From assembly GCF_000158095.2 (NCBI RefSeq), contig NZ_CM011002.1, positions 4,311,203-4,375,202 on the forward strand: a DNA stretch of 64,000 nt, in the 5' to 3' direction. The notes under the pieces were generated by a model. The model worked only from the letters and a program-made list of their open reading frames with translations. It was not told the origin of the DNA and did no database searches. Source of the DNA: Roseibium alexandrii DFL-11. Lineage in GTDB: Bacteria; Pseudomonadota; Alphaproteobacteria; Rhizobiales; Stappiaceae. The position numbers were made by a program, and so were the translations under genes. Shown here piece after piece: positions 34,723 through 45,343 of the stretch (positions are counted from its first letter, which is position 1; every line of letters starts with the position of its first letter).

Positions 34723-35520
34723 CTATTCTGTGGCCGCATTCTGCAGAATGAGGCGGGTTGTTTCTTTTGGTATTTCCAGATGTACCATGTGACCAACCCG
34801 CTCAAAGATGTGAGTGGCAACAATGCCGGGCAGCTTGTGCGCCTGCCGTGTTGGCAGGACGCGGTCCTGTGTCCCCCAAAGTACCTTAATCGGCATTGGA
34901 AGCGCCGCCATGTCGTCACGCGGCAAGGTTTTTTGCACGGAGCCGTCGATGATTTCGTCGGCGATCGTCGACAGAGTTGCCGCGCCCCCTGGCCGGGCCC
35001 GGCTTTCTGCCGCGGTTTTGGCGAGGAACTTGGGAAGCTTGAATTCCCAGCCGAAGAACTGCTCCAGAAGAACTTCCATTTCCGCTGTTTCGGAGGCAAC
35101 CGCATAGCGCCTTAACAGTCGATGATTGATCTCCGGCCCAAATCCACCGGGCGCCAAAAGCGTGAGGCTGGCAACCAGCTCGGGTGCACGCAGGGCAACC
35201 AAAGCTGCAACAGCGCCGCCCATGGAATGGCCAACCAGATGCACCCGCTTCAATTCCAGCGCTTCAATGGATTGTGCGACGGCCTTCGCCGAAATCCCAG
35301 CGTGGCCAACTTTGGGCCAATCCAAAGCCTCCCCGTGCCCCGGCAGATCAAACGCGAGAGATCGTTTGCGGTTGGCGAGACCAGTTTGAATACTCACCCA
35401 GGTTTGGCGGTCTCCTCCGAAGCCGTGCAGCAAGATGACAGGTGCTCCATCATCTCCGATCTCGCAGACTTGTTCGCGAAAGGGCAGGGTCGTACAGGGA
35501 TTTGGACGAAGGTCTGTCAT
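34723..35520 (-). CDS. Alpha/beta-fold hydrolase
   Basis: A 265-residue hydrolase. The oxyanion-hole motif VILLHGFGG is near residue 28, nucleophile serine in HLVGHSMGGAVAAL near residue 96, the acid in WGTQDRVLPT near residue 217, and the histidine in FERVGHMVHLE near residue 241, so the triad is complete. It resembles the hydrolase-like partner domain seen in acetoin dehydrogenase clusters (AcoC-like) and lipase/lactonase relatives, but the substrate is unknown. It follows the cyclase gene by 30 bases on the same strand and may be the last gene of that run. Confidence 0.8.
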   Translation of the reverse strand: MTDLRPNPCTTLPFREQVCEIGDDGAPVILLHGFGGDRQTWVSIQTGLANRKRSLAFDLPGHGEALDWPKVGHAGISAKAVAQSIEALELKRVHLVGHSMGGAVAALVALRAPELVASLTLLAPGGFGPEINHRLLRRYAVASETAEMEVLLEQFFGWEFKLPKFLAKTAAESRARPGGAATLSTIADEIIDGSVQKTLPRDDMAALPMPIKVLWGTQDRVLPTRQAHKLPGIVATHIFERVGHMVHLEIPKETTRLILQNAATE

Positions 35521-35550
35521 GGGTATCCGTTTAGTATCAAGAATTTGGGA

Positions 35551-36772
35551 TCAGGAGTTTGGTGCGCCCGGAACTGGCAGAGGTTCAAGTGAAAAGAGCG
35601 GTTGGCGGTCGGTAAAGCCGTCCAGTTCGTAGGCTCCCGCATTTTGTGCGCGATCGCCCGCAAATTCAGCGATTTCACCAGTCATGAGAACATCGGATTT
35701 GATCCGCTTGGTCAGATCCTCAATCCGGGCGGCGGCGTGAACTGTCTGGCCAATTACCGAGAAGGTGAGCCGGTTTGCAACGCCGATGTTGCCGAACATG
35801 ACACGGCCGGTCGAAAGAGCGATGCCTGCGTTCAATTTTGTGACCGGTAGAGACGGTTTTGTTGATGTCATGCAGGCGCCTCCGGGTCTCATCAGCCGCT
35901 GTAATGGCCCTTTGAACCGCTTCTGAGAGCGACTCCTTTTGCGTCGGGAAAACACCTAGAACCGCATCGCCGATAAAGTCCAGAACTTCGCCCTCCTGCT
36001 GGAGGACCGCCCCGGCGGTTGCTTCAAAATATGTATTGAGCCACTTGAGATAGTCTTCCGGACCCAGGGCATCTGCAATTGCCGTGGAATTGCGCATGTC
36101 ACTGTAAAAAATCACCGCGTCGATGGTCTCACCATCTCCATGGCGGATTTGTCCATTCAGTACTTTGGTTCCTGCAATGCTGCCGAGATATGTTTCGGCG
36201 ATGATTTTTGTGATGTGGCCTTGAAGCACGGCTCTTGCGGCGAGTGCGAGCCGTTTCTGGATGTAGTGTATCGCGTTGAGGGCATCTTCGGAAAACCCGT
36301 CTTCTTCCCGTGTTGCCCAGCTTAGGATGATCCCGGTGTTTGGATACTCACCTTTGATCGCAGGTATCTCCATGTGGGTCGGGATCACCAGATAATCCGT
36401 ATAACCCTCTGAGGCCAAACGCTTCAGAAGCGGAAATTCGGTTTGTGCATTTCCGTTGGCCAAGCGCCGGCGAAGCATCGGCTCTTCATTGATTAAAACG
36501 GCACGAATAGGGCTTTGCAGCCAATCTTCCGTATCTTCTTCCGAATGCTCGATCTTTTCATGGTAGACCTCGCCGCCGTTTTCCCAGAAGGCGATTTCCG
36601 CCTCAATCATGGGGTGAAGCGTCGACCAGACAAGAATGGCGCGATCGACTGGAACATGGCATTGGCGCAAACGCTCACACAACTCTGCAAACAGATTGGT
36701 CATATCAGGGTCGCCGAGTGCCTCGCCGATCAGCCAATCCTCGATGCCATCGATTTCCATCATGTCGATCAT
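35551..36772 (-). pseudogene. Class III adenylate/guanylate cyclase, frameshifted
   Basis: A soluble cyclase with an N-terminal domain of about 200 residues and a class III catalytic domain. From 36772 the frame shows the metal-binding aspartates in AVIFYSDMRNSTAIADAL and VLDFIGDAVLGVFP, then leaves frame after INKTVSTGHK at the T-run 35836-35839 (AAAA in the mRNA). The rest follows in the next frame: LNAGIALSTGRVMFGNIG, then FSVIGQTVHAAARIEDLT, to 35551. Removing one A gives an unbroken protein of about 406 residues. As written, the product stops early and lacks the transition-state residues. Homopolymer sequencing error, a real mutation or slippage are all possible. The residue before FIGD is Asp, not the Lys of classical adenylate cyclases. 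Confidence 0.8.
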
Positions 36773-36815
36773 GCGGGGAGGTTAGACCCTTTTCGTGCTT
36801 GTGCCATCAGGCTTT

Positions 36816-38336
36816 CTAGTCAGCGAGTTCTTCGTCTACAGATGTGGCGACGCTTCCTGGCAGTACAATAATCCAATTGATCGTCAGGTCTGGAAATGTG
36901 CCATACGAGTGAAACGGCAGGGTTTGCTGTCCTTGAAGGACTGCATTTGGGTAAAGCTCCAGGATCTGTCCGGCAGGTGCCGAGTTCTCGCCGCGCCAGA
37001 GAATCATCATGCCCTTTTTCTGAACGTCATCTAGATCAATCCAAGGGCTCAATTTGGCATTGTGCTCTAAGAACATCGAAGGCCGCGATGGGGCATGAAG
37101 GGTCACATTGGCTGTCGTCCACTCATCTCCGGCGACATATGCCAGCTCCGTCCCTGTTTCCTTTTTCCAGACATCAGACAGAACTTCCGCTGTTGCCTTG
37201 CCTGGGTAATGAATACGGGACTGTTTGGTCTTCCAGAAGGGCTCCAGAACAGCCTGGCCAAGTAGAATGCCAAGAAATAGTACCTGTATGCCGACAGCAC
37301 CTGCAAATGCGCGTTTGGGCGCAGACCAAAAAGCCGGAAGATGAAAATACCGGACTGCCACCAACCCGGACAGCACGAAGAGTGGCGTGCCCCACATGTG
37401 TTTGAATTCATTACCGGTTACAGCAGATGCCAGAAGCACCACGAAAAGGGGCACAAAAGCGAACCAGATAAGGAATCTGTCGGCCTCAAGCGTGGGTACA
37501 GATCCGCGGCTGAAGGACCATGACGTCTTTGCCGTTTTCAACTTTTGCCAGCTAAGACCAAGCAACGCGACCATCAAAAGCCCGGCGTGATTGGCGACCT
37601 GTGCCAAAAGGAAGTTTACCGGATTGTAGACGTGGTCGAACAACGAGCCTGCTGCATTGCTTCGGCCGATGGCATAACGGAAGGTCAGAAAGTCGGTTTC
37701 ATAAAGCCAGTATAAATGGGGGGCCACGAGAAGAAGAAACGAAACTGAGCAAATCCATGGCCCGGAGGTTGCGAGATACCTGCGACCGTCTGCGTAAACA
37801 AGGGTGTACAGTCCAATTGTGCCGATCAATAGGAAGACAAAGTATTTTGTGTAGAAGCCAATTGCGGCGAGTGCCCCCAACAGGATCCAGTACCGGGCTG
37901 CGCCTGAGTTCAACGCGCGCAAGAAGAAATAGATCATCCCGGCCCAGACCGGTATCTGGAGGATGTTTGGATTGAACTCTGGCACGGGGAGGGTGAAGTA
38001 AAACGTTACACTTGTAAGCACGATTGCCCAGAACCGTTGTTGTTCTGAGAAGCCAAGCTCTTTTCCTATCAACCAGATGAACCAGTACCCGATGCCAATG
38101 CTTATTGCGCTCAGCCAATAGGCGCCATACGCGTACCCACCGGTCAGGTGATAGCTCAACTCAAGCAGCCAAGCCTGCATGGGCGGGTGTTTGGTATAGC
38201 CGAGTTGAAATTCTCTGCCCCATGCAAATCCCTCAACGACATCCAGCGGCGGATTGGGGAAGCTCAAGCTTGGGAGCAGAGCATAAAGAAGGCACAGGGT
38301 TCCACCATACAGAAGCGCAGCGCGGCTGGCGTTCAT
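36816..38336 (-). CDS. GT-C fold (family 39-like) membrane glycosyltransferase
   Basis: A 506-residue protein with about 10-12 membrane segments. The first periplasmic loop shows the acidic pair typical of PMT/ArnT-like enzymes (PLDVVEGFAWGREFQLGYTK near residue 31), then HPPMQAWLLE. These enzymes use polyprenyl-phosphate sugars on the periplasmic side. I chose the ATG at 38336, with GGAG 6 bases before it. It follows the gtrA-like gene by 17 bases, so the three genes make a GtrA/GtrB/GT-C module for adding a sugar to an envelope glycan or lipid. The acceptor is unknown. Confidence 0.85.
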   Translation of the reverse strand: MNASRAALLYGGTLCLLYALLPSLSFPNPPLDVVEGFAWGREFQLGYTKHPPMQAWLLELSYHLTGGYAYGAYWLSAISIGIGYWFIWLIGKELGFSEQQRFWAIVLTSVTFYFTLPVPEFNPNILQIPVWAGMIYFFLRALNSGAARYWILLGALAAIGFYTKYFVFLLIGTIGLYTLVYADGRRYLATSGPWICSVSFLLLVAPHLYWLYETDFLTFRYAIGRSNAAGSLFDHVYNPVNFLLAQVANHAGLLMVALLGLSWQKLKTAKTSWSFSRGSVPTLEADRFLIWFAFVPLFVVLLASAVTGNEFKHMWGTPLFVLSGLVAVRYFHLPAFWSAPKRAFAGAVGIQVLFLGILLGQAVLEPFWKTKQSRIHYPGKATAEVLSDVWKKETGTELAYVAGDEWTTANVTLHAPSRPSMFLEHNAKLSPWIDLDDVQKKGMMILWRGENSAPAGQILELYPNAVLQGQQTLPFHSYGTFPDLTINWIIVLPGSVATSVDEELAD

Positions 38337-38353
38337 CAATTACTCCAGTCCAA

Positions 38354-38791
38354 TCACGGATCAACTTCGGGGTGCGAAAAAGCCCAGAAGCGGGTGCCAA
38401 TAAATGTAAGGGATGGAACAATTGCGATTGAAAACATCAAACCGAGCAGATCCGGCCATGGCGTAAGGTTCAGCCACAGAGCCAATACGCTTGAGTTGAG
38501 CGCAAAGCCTGATGCCGCGATCAATAAGAATCTCAGCATTGCCTTCAATGCGGTCTTTTCTTGGCGGAGATGCGAGAAGCTCCAGTAAAAGTGGCCTGAA
38601 AAGGAAACGCCAAACGCAACCAGAAAGCCGGCGAAATTTGCCAGCATTGGCGGAAGCAGCCCGCTTTCCAGGAGAAAGCCGGCCACTGCGGCATGGGTGA
38701 GCGTTGCAACAACGCCGACCACCGCAAATTTCCCGGCAGCATTGGCTTCCGTTTTCAGTGTTTGACGTTTGCGGTCAGTGATCATGATCAT
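38354..38791 (-). CDS. GtrA-family membrane protein (lipid-linked sugar flippase)
   Basis: A 145-residue GtrA-like protein with four membrane segments (about residues 21-42, 48-68, 86-106, 114-134). Text such as FAVVGVVATLTHAAVAGFLL and the ending FIGTRFWAFSH are typical. GtrA proteins are thought to flip polyprenyl-phosphate sugars to the periplasm. It overlaps the 3' end of the glycosyltransferase gene upstream by 17 bases. A second ATG at 38785 is possible. Confidence 0.9.
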   Translation of the reverse strand: MIMITDRKRQTLKTEANAAGKFAVVGVVATLTHAAVAGFLLESGLLPPMLANFAGFLVAFGVSFSGHFYWSFSHLRQEKTALKAMLRFLLIAASGFALNSSVLALWLNLTPWPDLLGLMFSIAIVPSLTFIGTRFWAFSHPEVDP

Positions 38792-39734
38792 CTTGCTGAT
38801 GGGTTTTCAATGGAGTGCTCTCAATGACATCCTGCAGCAGGTAGACCGGCCGTTGTTTTGATTCATTAAACAGCCGTGTGACGTACTCACCGATCATTCC
38901 GATTGAGAGCAGCTGGATACCGGAAAAGAGCAGCACTGCAACCATGATGGAGGTGTAACCCGGAACATCGATACCGAAAATTATCCCCCTGATCGTGAGA
39001 TAGATGGCATAGGCGAAGGCGAGGATTGACACCAGTGCGCCACCGTAAAACCACATCCGCAAGGGCATCGTTGTAAAGCCCGTGATGCCGTCGAGTGCGA
39101 AGTTCCAGAGTTTCCAGTAGTTGAACTTGCCGTCGCCTGCCTTCCGCGGGGGGCGTTCATAAGGAACCGCCATGGAGGGAAAACCCACCCAGGCAAACAG
39201 ACCTTTCATGAAACGGTTTCTTTCCGGCAACCGCAAAAGCGCATCAATGACCGCGCGGTCGATTAAGCGGAAATCGCCGGCGTTCGGCGGCATGTCGACG
39301 TTCGAGAGTTTGTTGAAGACCTTGTAGAACATGCCTGCAGTCGACCGCTTCATGAGCGTGTCGGATGTTCGGTCTACCCGCAGGCCATATACCACATCAT
39401 AGCCGGCCCGCCAGCCGTCAATCATTTGGTGGATCAATTCGGGTGGATCCTGAAGATCCGCATCGATGATGACGCCAATGTCTCCTTTGGCGGCCTCCAA
39501 ACCGGCTGACAGGGCCGCCTCCTTGCCGAAATTCCGAGAAAGGCCGAGCAGCCGCCCCGGTAAGCCATTGGCGAGCCTATCCGTCAGGATGTCGGCCGTT
39601 GTATCGCGGCTGCCGTCGTCGATAAAAACGTACTCGTATTGCAGCCCTGTCTCTTCGAGAACGCGTCCGGTCTCCTCCAGAAAGTGGCCGATAACGTCTT
39701 CTTCGTTGTAGACCGGGACTATGACGCTGACCAT
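38775..39734 (-). CDS. GtrB-like polyprenyl-phosphate glycosyltransferase (GT2)
   Basis: A family 2 glycosyltransferase: N-terminal catalytic domain with VSVIVPVYNEEDVIGHFLEE, VFIDDGSRDTTADIL (DDGS motif), GVIIDADLQDPPELI (DxD-like) and NRFMKGLFAWVGF, then two C-terminal membrane segments (about residues 228-255 and 262-290). This is the layout of GtrB / DPM1-like enzymes that charge polyprenyl phosphate with a sugar. The start is uncertain: ATG at 39734 (319 residues) begins right at the catalytic domain; ATG at 39800 would add 22 residues. Neither has a strong ribosome site. Confidence 0.88.
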   Translation of the reverse strand: MVSVIVPVYNEEDVIGHFLEETGRVLEETGLQYEYVFIDDGSRDTTADILTDRLANGLPGRLLGLSRNFGKEAALSAGLEAAKGDIGVIIDADLQDPPELIHQMIDGWRAGYDVVYGLRVDRTSDTLMKRSTAGMFYKVFNKLSNVDMPPNAGDFRLIDRAVIDALLRLPERNRFMKGLFAWVGFPSMAVPYERPPRKAGDGKFNYWKLWNFALDGITGFTTMPLRMWFYGGALVSILAFAYAIYLTIRGIIFGIDVPGYTSIMVAVLLFSGIQLLSIGMIGEYVTRLFNESKQRPVYLLQDVIESTPLKTHQQDDHDH

Positions 39735-39920
39735 TGGGGTTTCCGTTCGGAGTTCTCTCCGGCGGGAAATGTATATCTTGGGGGCTTTTTTCGGTTGCAT
39801 TGCTATGACGGCTGTTTGGTTGTTCGCGGCAACCTGCCGGAAAAGACAGGGAAACACCAGCTTTTAGAAATCTGCGGAAGCAAAATAGTGCTTTGGCATT
39901 TGCGTTGGGCTTCAGAGCGC

Positions 39921-39952
39921 AAAAGGCCGGCGCTCATTTATGAGCGCCGGCC
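39921..39952 (-). terminator. Intrinsic terminator of secA
   Basis: GGCCGGCGCTCA (39925-39936), loop TTTA, TGAGCGCCGGCC (39941-39952), with four T on the minus strand just after the stem. It lies 28 bases after the secA stop. Confidence 0.87.
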
Positions 39953-39979
39953 CTTGTTATACGTTAAAATTGCGTGCGG

Positions 39980-42748
39980 TTAGACCAGCGCTCCGTGACA
40001 GTGCTTGTATTTCTTGCCAGACCCGCACGGGCAAGCTTCGTTACGGCCAACTTTTCCCCAAGTCGCAGGGTTGTTTGGATCGCGCTCCCGGCTTGCTTGG
40101 GGGTGAGCACTCGGCTGCGACATCTCGTCTTCGCCGGTCAGCGGGTTGATGTGATGCTCATGCATCTCCGGCATCTGCGGCATTTCCGGCAGCTGTTCGG
40201 TCACTAACTCTACGCGAAGCAGCTGGGCTGTCGTGATTTGGCGCAGTTGTGCCAGCATCGACTCAAACAGGGTGAAGGACTCGGTCTTATATTCCTGCAA
40301 AGGATCGCGCTGGCCGTATCCGCGGAACCCGACGACCGAGCGCAGATGGTCGAGGTTGGCCAGATGCTCCCGCCACAAATTATCAAGCGTTTGAAGCAGG
40401 ATCGCCTTTTCGACGCGGCGCATGACTTCCGGCGTGTACTTGGCGACTTTTTGGGCCATGGCCTCGTCAGCCGTCCGTGTCAGCCGTTCCTTGACCTCTT
40501 CATCCGCGATACCTTCTTCGGCGGCCCAATCCTTGATCGGCAAATCAAGGTTCAGGTACTTACGGACTTCCTCCTGAAGTCCTTCGGTATCCCATTGCTC
40601 CGGATAAGCGCGTTCTGGAATGTGGCTTGCGACCAGATTATCGATCACGTCGTGCCGCATGTCAGTGACAGCATCCTGAATCGCGTCGCTGTCCATCAGG
40701 TCGATACGTTGATCGAAGACGACCTTGCGCTGGTCGTTCATGACGTCGTCGAACTTCAGGAGGTTTTTACGGATATCGAAGTTTCGCGCTTCGACCTTCT
40801 GCTGCGCCTTCTCAAGGGCTTTGTTGATCCACGGATGGATGATCGCTTCGCCTTCTTCCAGGCCCAGCTTCTGCAGCATTGAGTCCATGCGCTCTGAGCC
40901 GAAAATCCGCATCAGATCGTCGTCAAGCGACAGGAAGAACTTGGAGTGGCCCGGATCGCCCTGACGGCCAGAACGGCCGCGCAACTGATTGTCGATGCGG
41001 CGGCTTTCATGCCGTTCCGTACCGATTACGTAGAGGCCGCCAGCGCCAAGGGCCTCTTTCTTCAGCTCTTCGACTTCCGCGCGAATTTTCGCCTCTTTCG
41101 CTGCACGTTCTTCACCGGCCGGCATGTCGCCGAGGGTCATTTCAATCTGCATGTCGGCATTGCCGCCCAGCTGAATGTCGGTGCCTCGGCCGGCCATGTT
41201 GGTGGCAATCGTCACTGCACCTGGCAGGCCGGCCTGTGAAACAATAAAGGCTTCCTGCTCATGGTAACGTGCGTTCAAAACAGCGAAGACCTTGGACTTG
41301 CCGTCGTCAGTCTTTTGCGCGGCGGCAAAAGCCGCGGGATCACTCAAATCAATTTGCTTGTAGCCATGTTGCTTGAGCAGTTCGGCCAGGATCTCCGACT
41401 TTTCGATTGACGTCGTGCCGACGAGGATCGGCTGGCGGCGTTCCTTACACTCATCAATCAGTTTCACGATGGCGTTGAACTTTTCCTGGAAAGTCCGGTA
41501 CACCTCGTCGTCATCGTCGATCCGCTGAACGGTGACGTTGGTTGGGATTTCAACAACTTCCAGCTTGTAGATGTCGGCAAATTCATCTGCTTCAGTAGAA
41601 GCCGTGCCGGTCATGCCAGCGAGTTTGCCGTACATCCGGAAATAGTTCTGGAACGTGATAGATGCGAGCGTCTGGTTTTCAGGTTGAATGCGTGCCTTCT
41701 CGCGTGCTTCCAGTGCCTGATGAAGACCCTCCGAGAATCGGCGGCCCGGCATCATGCGGCCGGTGAACTCATCGATGATGACCACTTCACCGTTGCGGAC
41801 AATGTAGTCTTTGTCCCGCTGGAAGAGTTTGTGAGCTTTCAGAGCTTGTTGGAGATGGTGAACGATTGAGACGTTCTCGACATCATACAGCGAATCACCT
41901 TTCAAAAGATCGGCTTCCGCCAAAAGTCCTTCGAGTTTCTCGTTGCCAGCCTCGGTGAATGTCGCTGACCGCGCCTTTTCATCGAGCTCGTAATCCTCTT
42001 CCGTGAGGCTGGGAATGAAGGCGTCAACGGTGTTGTAGAATTCGGACCGGTCTTCCAGGGGGCCGGAGATAATCAGCGGCGTCCGCGCTTCATCGATTAG
42101 AATTGAATCGACCTCATCGACAATTGCGAAGGCATGCCCACGTTGCACCATTGAGGCACGGTCGTGTTTCATATTGTCGCGAAGATAATCGAAGCCGAAT
42201 TCGTTGTTCGTTCCGTAGGTGACATCAGCGGTATAGGCTGCACGGCGCTCTTCATCCGACAGGCCATGTGTGATGCAGCCAACAGACAGTCCCAGAAACT
42301 TGTAGACCTGCCCCATCCATTCACTGTCGCGCTGTGCAAGGTAGTCGTTCACAGTGACCACGTGAACCCCTTCGCCCAACAGGGCGTTCAGGTAGACCGG
42401 GGCCGTCGCGACAAGGGTTTTACCTTCACCCGTCCGCATTTCCGCGATTTGACCGGAGTTCAGCACCATGCCGCCAATCAGCTGGACATCGTAATGACGT
42501 TGTCCGAGCGCCCGTTTGGCCGCTTCGCGAACCGTTGCGAAAGCTGGCGCAAGAATGTCATCTAAAGACGCGCCATTTTTCAGTTGTTCGCGAAATTTCT
42601 CCGTCTGGGCGCGAAGGTCCTCGTCCGACAAAGCCTGGATCTCTGTTTCCAGAGCGTTGATTTGCTCAACTCCTGCCCGGAATGACTTTACTTTCCGGTC
42701 ATTTGAAGATCCGAATAACTTACGTGCTATTGCGCCGAGGCCAGCCAT
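39980..42748 (-). CDS. secA: Preprotein translocase ATPase SecA
   Basis: A 922-residue SecA, the motor that pushes unfolded proteins through SecYEG. It has the Walker A site [19 protein letters not shown] near residue 105, [19 protein letters not shown] (DEAD-type Walker B) near residue 210, [14 protein letters not shown] near residue 515 and [13 protein letters not shown] near residue 605. The C-terminal zinc/SecB-binding motif [14 protein letters not shown] is intact. AAGGAAGGA lies 7 bases before the ATG. The divergent neighbour is an exported isomerase, itself a Sec client. Confidence 0.98.
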   Translation of the reverse strand: MAGLGAIARKLFGSSNDRKVKSFRAGVEQINALETEIQALSDEDLRAQTEKFREQLKNGASLDDILAPAFATVREAAKRALGQRHYDVQLIGGMVLNSGQIAEMRTGEGKTLVATAPVYLNALLGEGVHVVTVNDYLAQRDSEWMGQVYKFLGLSVGCITHGLSDEERRAAYTADVTYGTNNEFGFDYLRDNMKHDRASMVQRGHAFAIVDEVDSILIDEARTPLIISGPLEDRSEFYNTVDAFIPSLTEEDYELDEKARSATFTEAGNEKLEGLLAEADLLKGDSLYDVENVSIVHHLQQALKAHKLFQRDKDYIVRNGEVVIIDEFTGRMMPGRRFSEGLHQALEAREKARIQPENQTLASITFQNYFRMYGKLAGMTGTASTEADEFADIYKLEVVEIPTNVTVQRIDDDDEVYRTFQEKFNAIVKLIDECKERRQPILVGTTSIEKSEILAELLKQHGYKQIDLSDPAAFAAAQKTDDGKSKVFAVLNARYHEQEAFIVSQAGLPGAVTIATNMAGRGTDIQLGGNADMQIEMTLGDMPAGEERAAKEAKIRAEVEELKKEALGAGGLYVIGTERHESRRIDNQLRGRSGRQGDPGHSKFFLSLDDDLMRIFGSERMDSMLQKLGLEEGEAIIHPWINKALEKAQQKVEARNFDIRKNLLKFDDVMNDQRKVVFDQRIDLMDSDAIQDAVTDMRHDVIDNLVASHIPERAYPEQWDTEGLQEEVRKYLNLDLPIKDWAAEEGIADEEVKERLTRTADEAMAQKVAKYTPEVMRRVEKAILLQTLDNLWREHLANLDHLRSVVGFRGYGQRDPLQEYKTESFTLFESMLAQLRQITTAQLLRVELVTEQLPEMPQMPEMHEHHINPLTGEDEMSQPSAHPQASRERDPNNPATWGKVGRNEACPCGSGKKYKHCHGALV

Positions 42749-43017
42749 GTGGCGGTCCTTCCTTTACGGTCGGTGTCACTGGCAATCTGACACCTGCCCA
42801 TGAAATCGTCTCAATTTGTTGTACACGTTGCACACGTAGCGCAATGCGTTGGCCAACTCATGTGGCCGAAAAGATGCCATCCCAGCCTCGCAGCAGGGCC
42901 GCCCGAGAGATAAGAGGGGGGTGAATGCTTGTCAACGCTGCTGGAATAGGCAATGTACCCGAGCCCTCGAGTTCAGAGGGATAAAAGAGATATGTTCCCA
43001 TAGGTAAAGGTTTTCTC

Positions 43018-43881
43018 ATGCTCCGAAATTCGATGCGCAGGCCAATCAAGGCTCTTGCCGTTTCCATCATGGCCCTGACGCTCGGATCGGCTTCTTTGTC
43101 GGCGGCCGAGCCGGACGATGTTGTTGCCAAGGTTGGCGATGCGGTCATCACGGAAGCCGATATTGCGTTTGCCGCTCAGGACTTGGGTCAAGAGCTGCAA
43201 CGTTTTCCGGCGGCACAATGGCGCCAGTTGCTGCTCGACGTCATGATTGATATGGAGCTGCTGGCTTTGGCCGCCAAGAACGATGGACTTGATCAGGACC
43301 CTGATTTCAAGAAACAGCTGGAATTTCTGGAACTTCGCGCCCTGCGTAATGCCTACCTTGGCCAGAAGATCAATGCCTCCATTACCGATGCTGACGTAAA
43401 GACCGCCTACGACAAAGAATTCGCGGAGTTTGAAGGCCCGGAAGAAATCAATGCCCGTCATATTTTGGTCGAGGACAAGGCTGCGGCCGAGGCTCTGATT
43501 GCTGAACTGGATGGCGGTGCAGATTTCGCTGAGCTCGCCAAGGAAAAATCCACAGGACCTTCAGGGCCAAACGGTGGTGATCTTGGTTATTTCGCAAAAG
43601 GCCAAATGGTGCCGCCATTTGAGGAGGCTGCCTTCGCTCTGGAGCCGGGTTCCTTCACCAAAGAGCCAGTTGAAACACAATTCGGATGGCACATCATCAA
43701 AGTGGAAGACAAGCGCCGGCAGGAAAAACCTGCTTTGGATACCGTTGAGGCAAACCTGCGTCAGCAGCTTGCGCGGGAGCGTTACGAAGCCCGTATGGTT
43801 GAGCTGAAGGACGAGTATGCTGTCGAGATCTTGGATGAGCAACTCGCCAACGCTGACGCTGAGAAGCCAGCAGCTGAGTAA
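43018..43881 (+). CDS. Parvulin-type peptidyl-prolyl isomerase, exported
   Basis: A 287-residue periplasmic isomerase with an N-terminal signal (basic MLRNSMRRPIKAL, hydrophobic core, cleavage near SLSAAEPD), a helical SurA/PrsA-like chaperone part (about 30-135) and one rotamase domain (about 140-235) with ARHILVEDKAAAEALIAELD, KSTGPSGPNGGDLGYF and ETQFGWHIIKVED. It probably helps fold envelope proteins. It is divergent from secA across 269 bases that hold no other gene. Confidence 0.92.
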   Translation: MLRNSMRRPIKALAVSIMALTLGSASLSAAEPDDVVAKVGDAVITEADIAFAAQDLGQELQRFPAAQWRQLLLDVMIDMELLALAAKNDGLDQDPDFKKQLEFLELRALRNAYLGQKINASITDADVKTAYDKEFAEFEGPEEINARHILVEDKAAAEALIAELDGGADFAELAKEKSTGPSGPNGGDLGYFAKGQMVPPFEEAAFALEPGSFTKEPVETQFGWHIIKVEDKRRQEKPALDTVEANLRQQLARERYEARMVELKDEYAVEILDEQLANADAEKPAAE

Positions 43882-44030
43882 ACAGAGCTGTCATTGAGGA
43901 ACACCCGGTGGCCTCGAGGCCGCCGGGTTATTGTTTGCCTGCAATGGCGTGTTTCTGAAAAGGCTTGCAGACCCGCTTGCCTCTGGCTAGGGACAACGAC
44001 AGCTTTTTTACGCAGTCTGGAGCCGATCCA

Positions 44031-45272
44031 ATGTCGACAACCGTTTCACCTCTTGCGCCTAAATCCTATCCGGATATGCCGGACATCGAGGGTGTTACTT
44101 TTGCGACAGCTGGCGCTGGTATCAAGTATTCCGGCCGGACGGACGTATTGCTCGCGTCGCTGTCTGAAGGGACTGCAGTTGCAGGCGTTTTCACGAAGTC
44201 TAAATGTTCATCCGCTCCAGTTGACTGGTGCAAAGGGATCCTGAGTGAAGGGCATGCCCGGGCACTTTTGGTCAATTCAGGAAATGCCAATGCGTTCACC
44301 GGAAAAAAGGGTAAGGCCGCGGTTGCCAGATCTGCTGAGATTGTTTCCAGCGCTATGTCCTGTCCTGAGAACGAAATATATCTGGCATCGACCGGAGTGA
44401 TCGGGGAGCCGCTCCCAGCAGAAAAGTTTGCAGGGGTTGCAGATGACTTGGTGGCAGCGCAGGGACAGGCAAGCTGGCTGGATGCGGCCAAGGCCATAAT
44501 GACAACGGATACCTATCCGAAACTTGCGACAGCTACCGTGGAGCTCGATGGCGAGACCGTGACGATCAACGGCATTGCCAAGGGTGCGGGCATGATCGCG
44601 CCGGATATGGCGACGATGCTGTCATTTGTTTTTACTGATGCGCCCATAGCGCCTGGTGTCCTTCAGACAATTCTCGGGCAAAACACCGAGACTTCGTTCA
44701 ATGCGATTACGGTCGACAGTGACACATCGACCTCTGACACCGTTTTGTTCTTTGCGACCGGCGCCGCAGAAAAACGGGGCGTGGAAGCAGTTTCCGAGAT
44801 CGATGACCCCAGGACTGACGTGATCCGGGCAGCGCTCGCAGATGTGATGACAGATCTGGCGCACCAAATCGTCAAAGATGGTGAAGGCGCGCGCAAGTTT
44901 GTTCAAATTTCTGTTGAAGGCGCAGAGAGCGACCAGTCGGCAAAGCGTATTGCCCTTTCGATTGCCAATTCCCCACTCGTGAAAACCGCCGTTGCTGGTG
45001 AAGACGCCAATTGGGGGCGGGTTGTTATGGCTGTTGGCAAAGCAGGGGAACCGGCCGATCGCGACCGGCTGGCGATTTGGTTTGGCGATGTCCGTGTCGC
45101 CATGGAGGGTGAGCGCGACCCGGGTTACAGCGAAGAGGCTGCCTCCGCAGTAATGAAAGAAGAAACGATTCCGATCCGCGTAGATCTCGGCATCGGAACA
45201 GGTGAAGCAATCGTTTGGACATGCGATCTGACGAAGCAATATGTAGAGATAAACGGCGATTATAGAAGTTGA
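44031..45272 (+). CDS. argJ: Bifunctional ornithine/glutamate acetyltransferase
   Basis: ArgJ moves an acetyl group from N-acetylornithine to glutamate and, in bifunctional forms, also makes acetylglutamate from acetyl-CoA. The 413-residue precursor cleaves itself before the nucleophilic threonine in [18 protein letters not shown] (near residue 195). Other marks: [15 protein letters not shown] near residue 82 and [19 protein letters not shown] near residue 318. I chose the ATG at 44031 with GGAG 8 bases upstream; the frame is open earlier but does not match the family. Confidence 0.96.
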   Translation: MSTTVSPLAPKSYPDMPDIEGVTFATAGAGIKYSGRTDVLLASLSEGTAVAGVFTKSKCSSAPVDWCKGILSEGHARALLVNSGNANAFTGKKGKAAVARSAEIVSSAMSCPENEIYLASTGVIGEPLPAEKFAGVADDLVAAQGQASWLDAAKAIMTTDTYPKLATATVELDGETVTINGIAKGAGMIAPDMATMLSFVFTDAPIAPGVLQTILGQNTETSFNAITVDSDTSTSDTVLFFATGAAEKRGVEAVSEIDDPRTDVIRAALADVMTDLAHQIVKDGEGARKFVQISVEGAESDQSAKRIALSIANSPLVKTAVAGEDANWGRVVMAVGKAGEPADRDRLAIWFGDVRVAMEGERDPGYSEEAASAVMKEETIPIRVDLGIGTGEAIVWTCDLTKQYVEINGDYRS

Positions 45273-45343
45273 TCGTCGATTAATTGACTTGCGACGGATT
45301 TATCAATTCCCGCCAGAACTGTTTCAAAATCGGACAAAGAACA

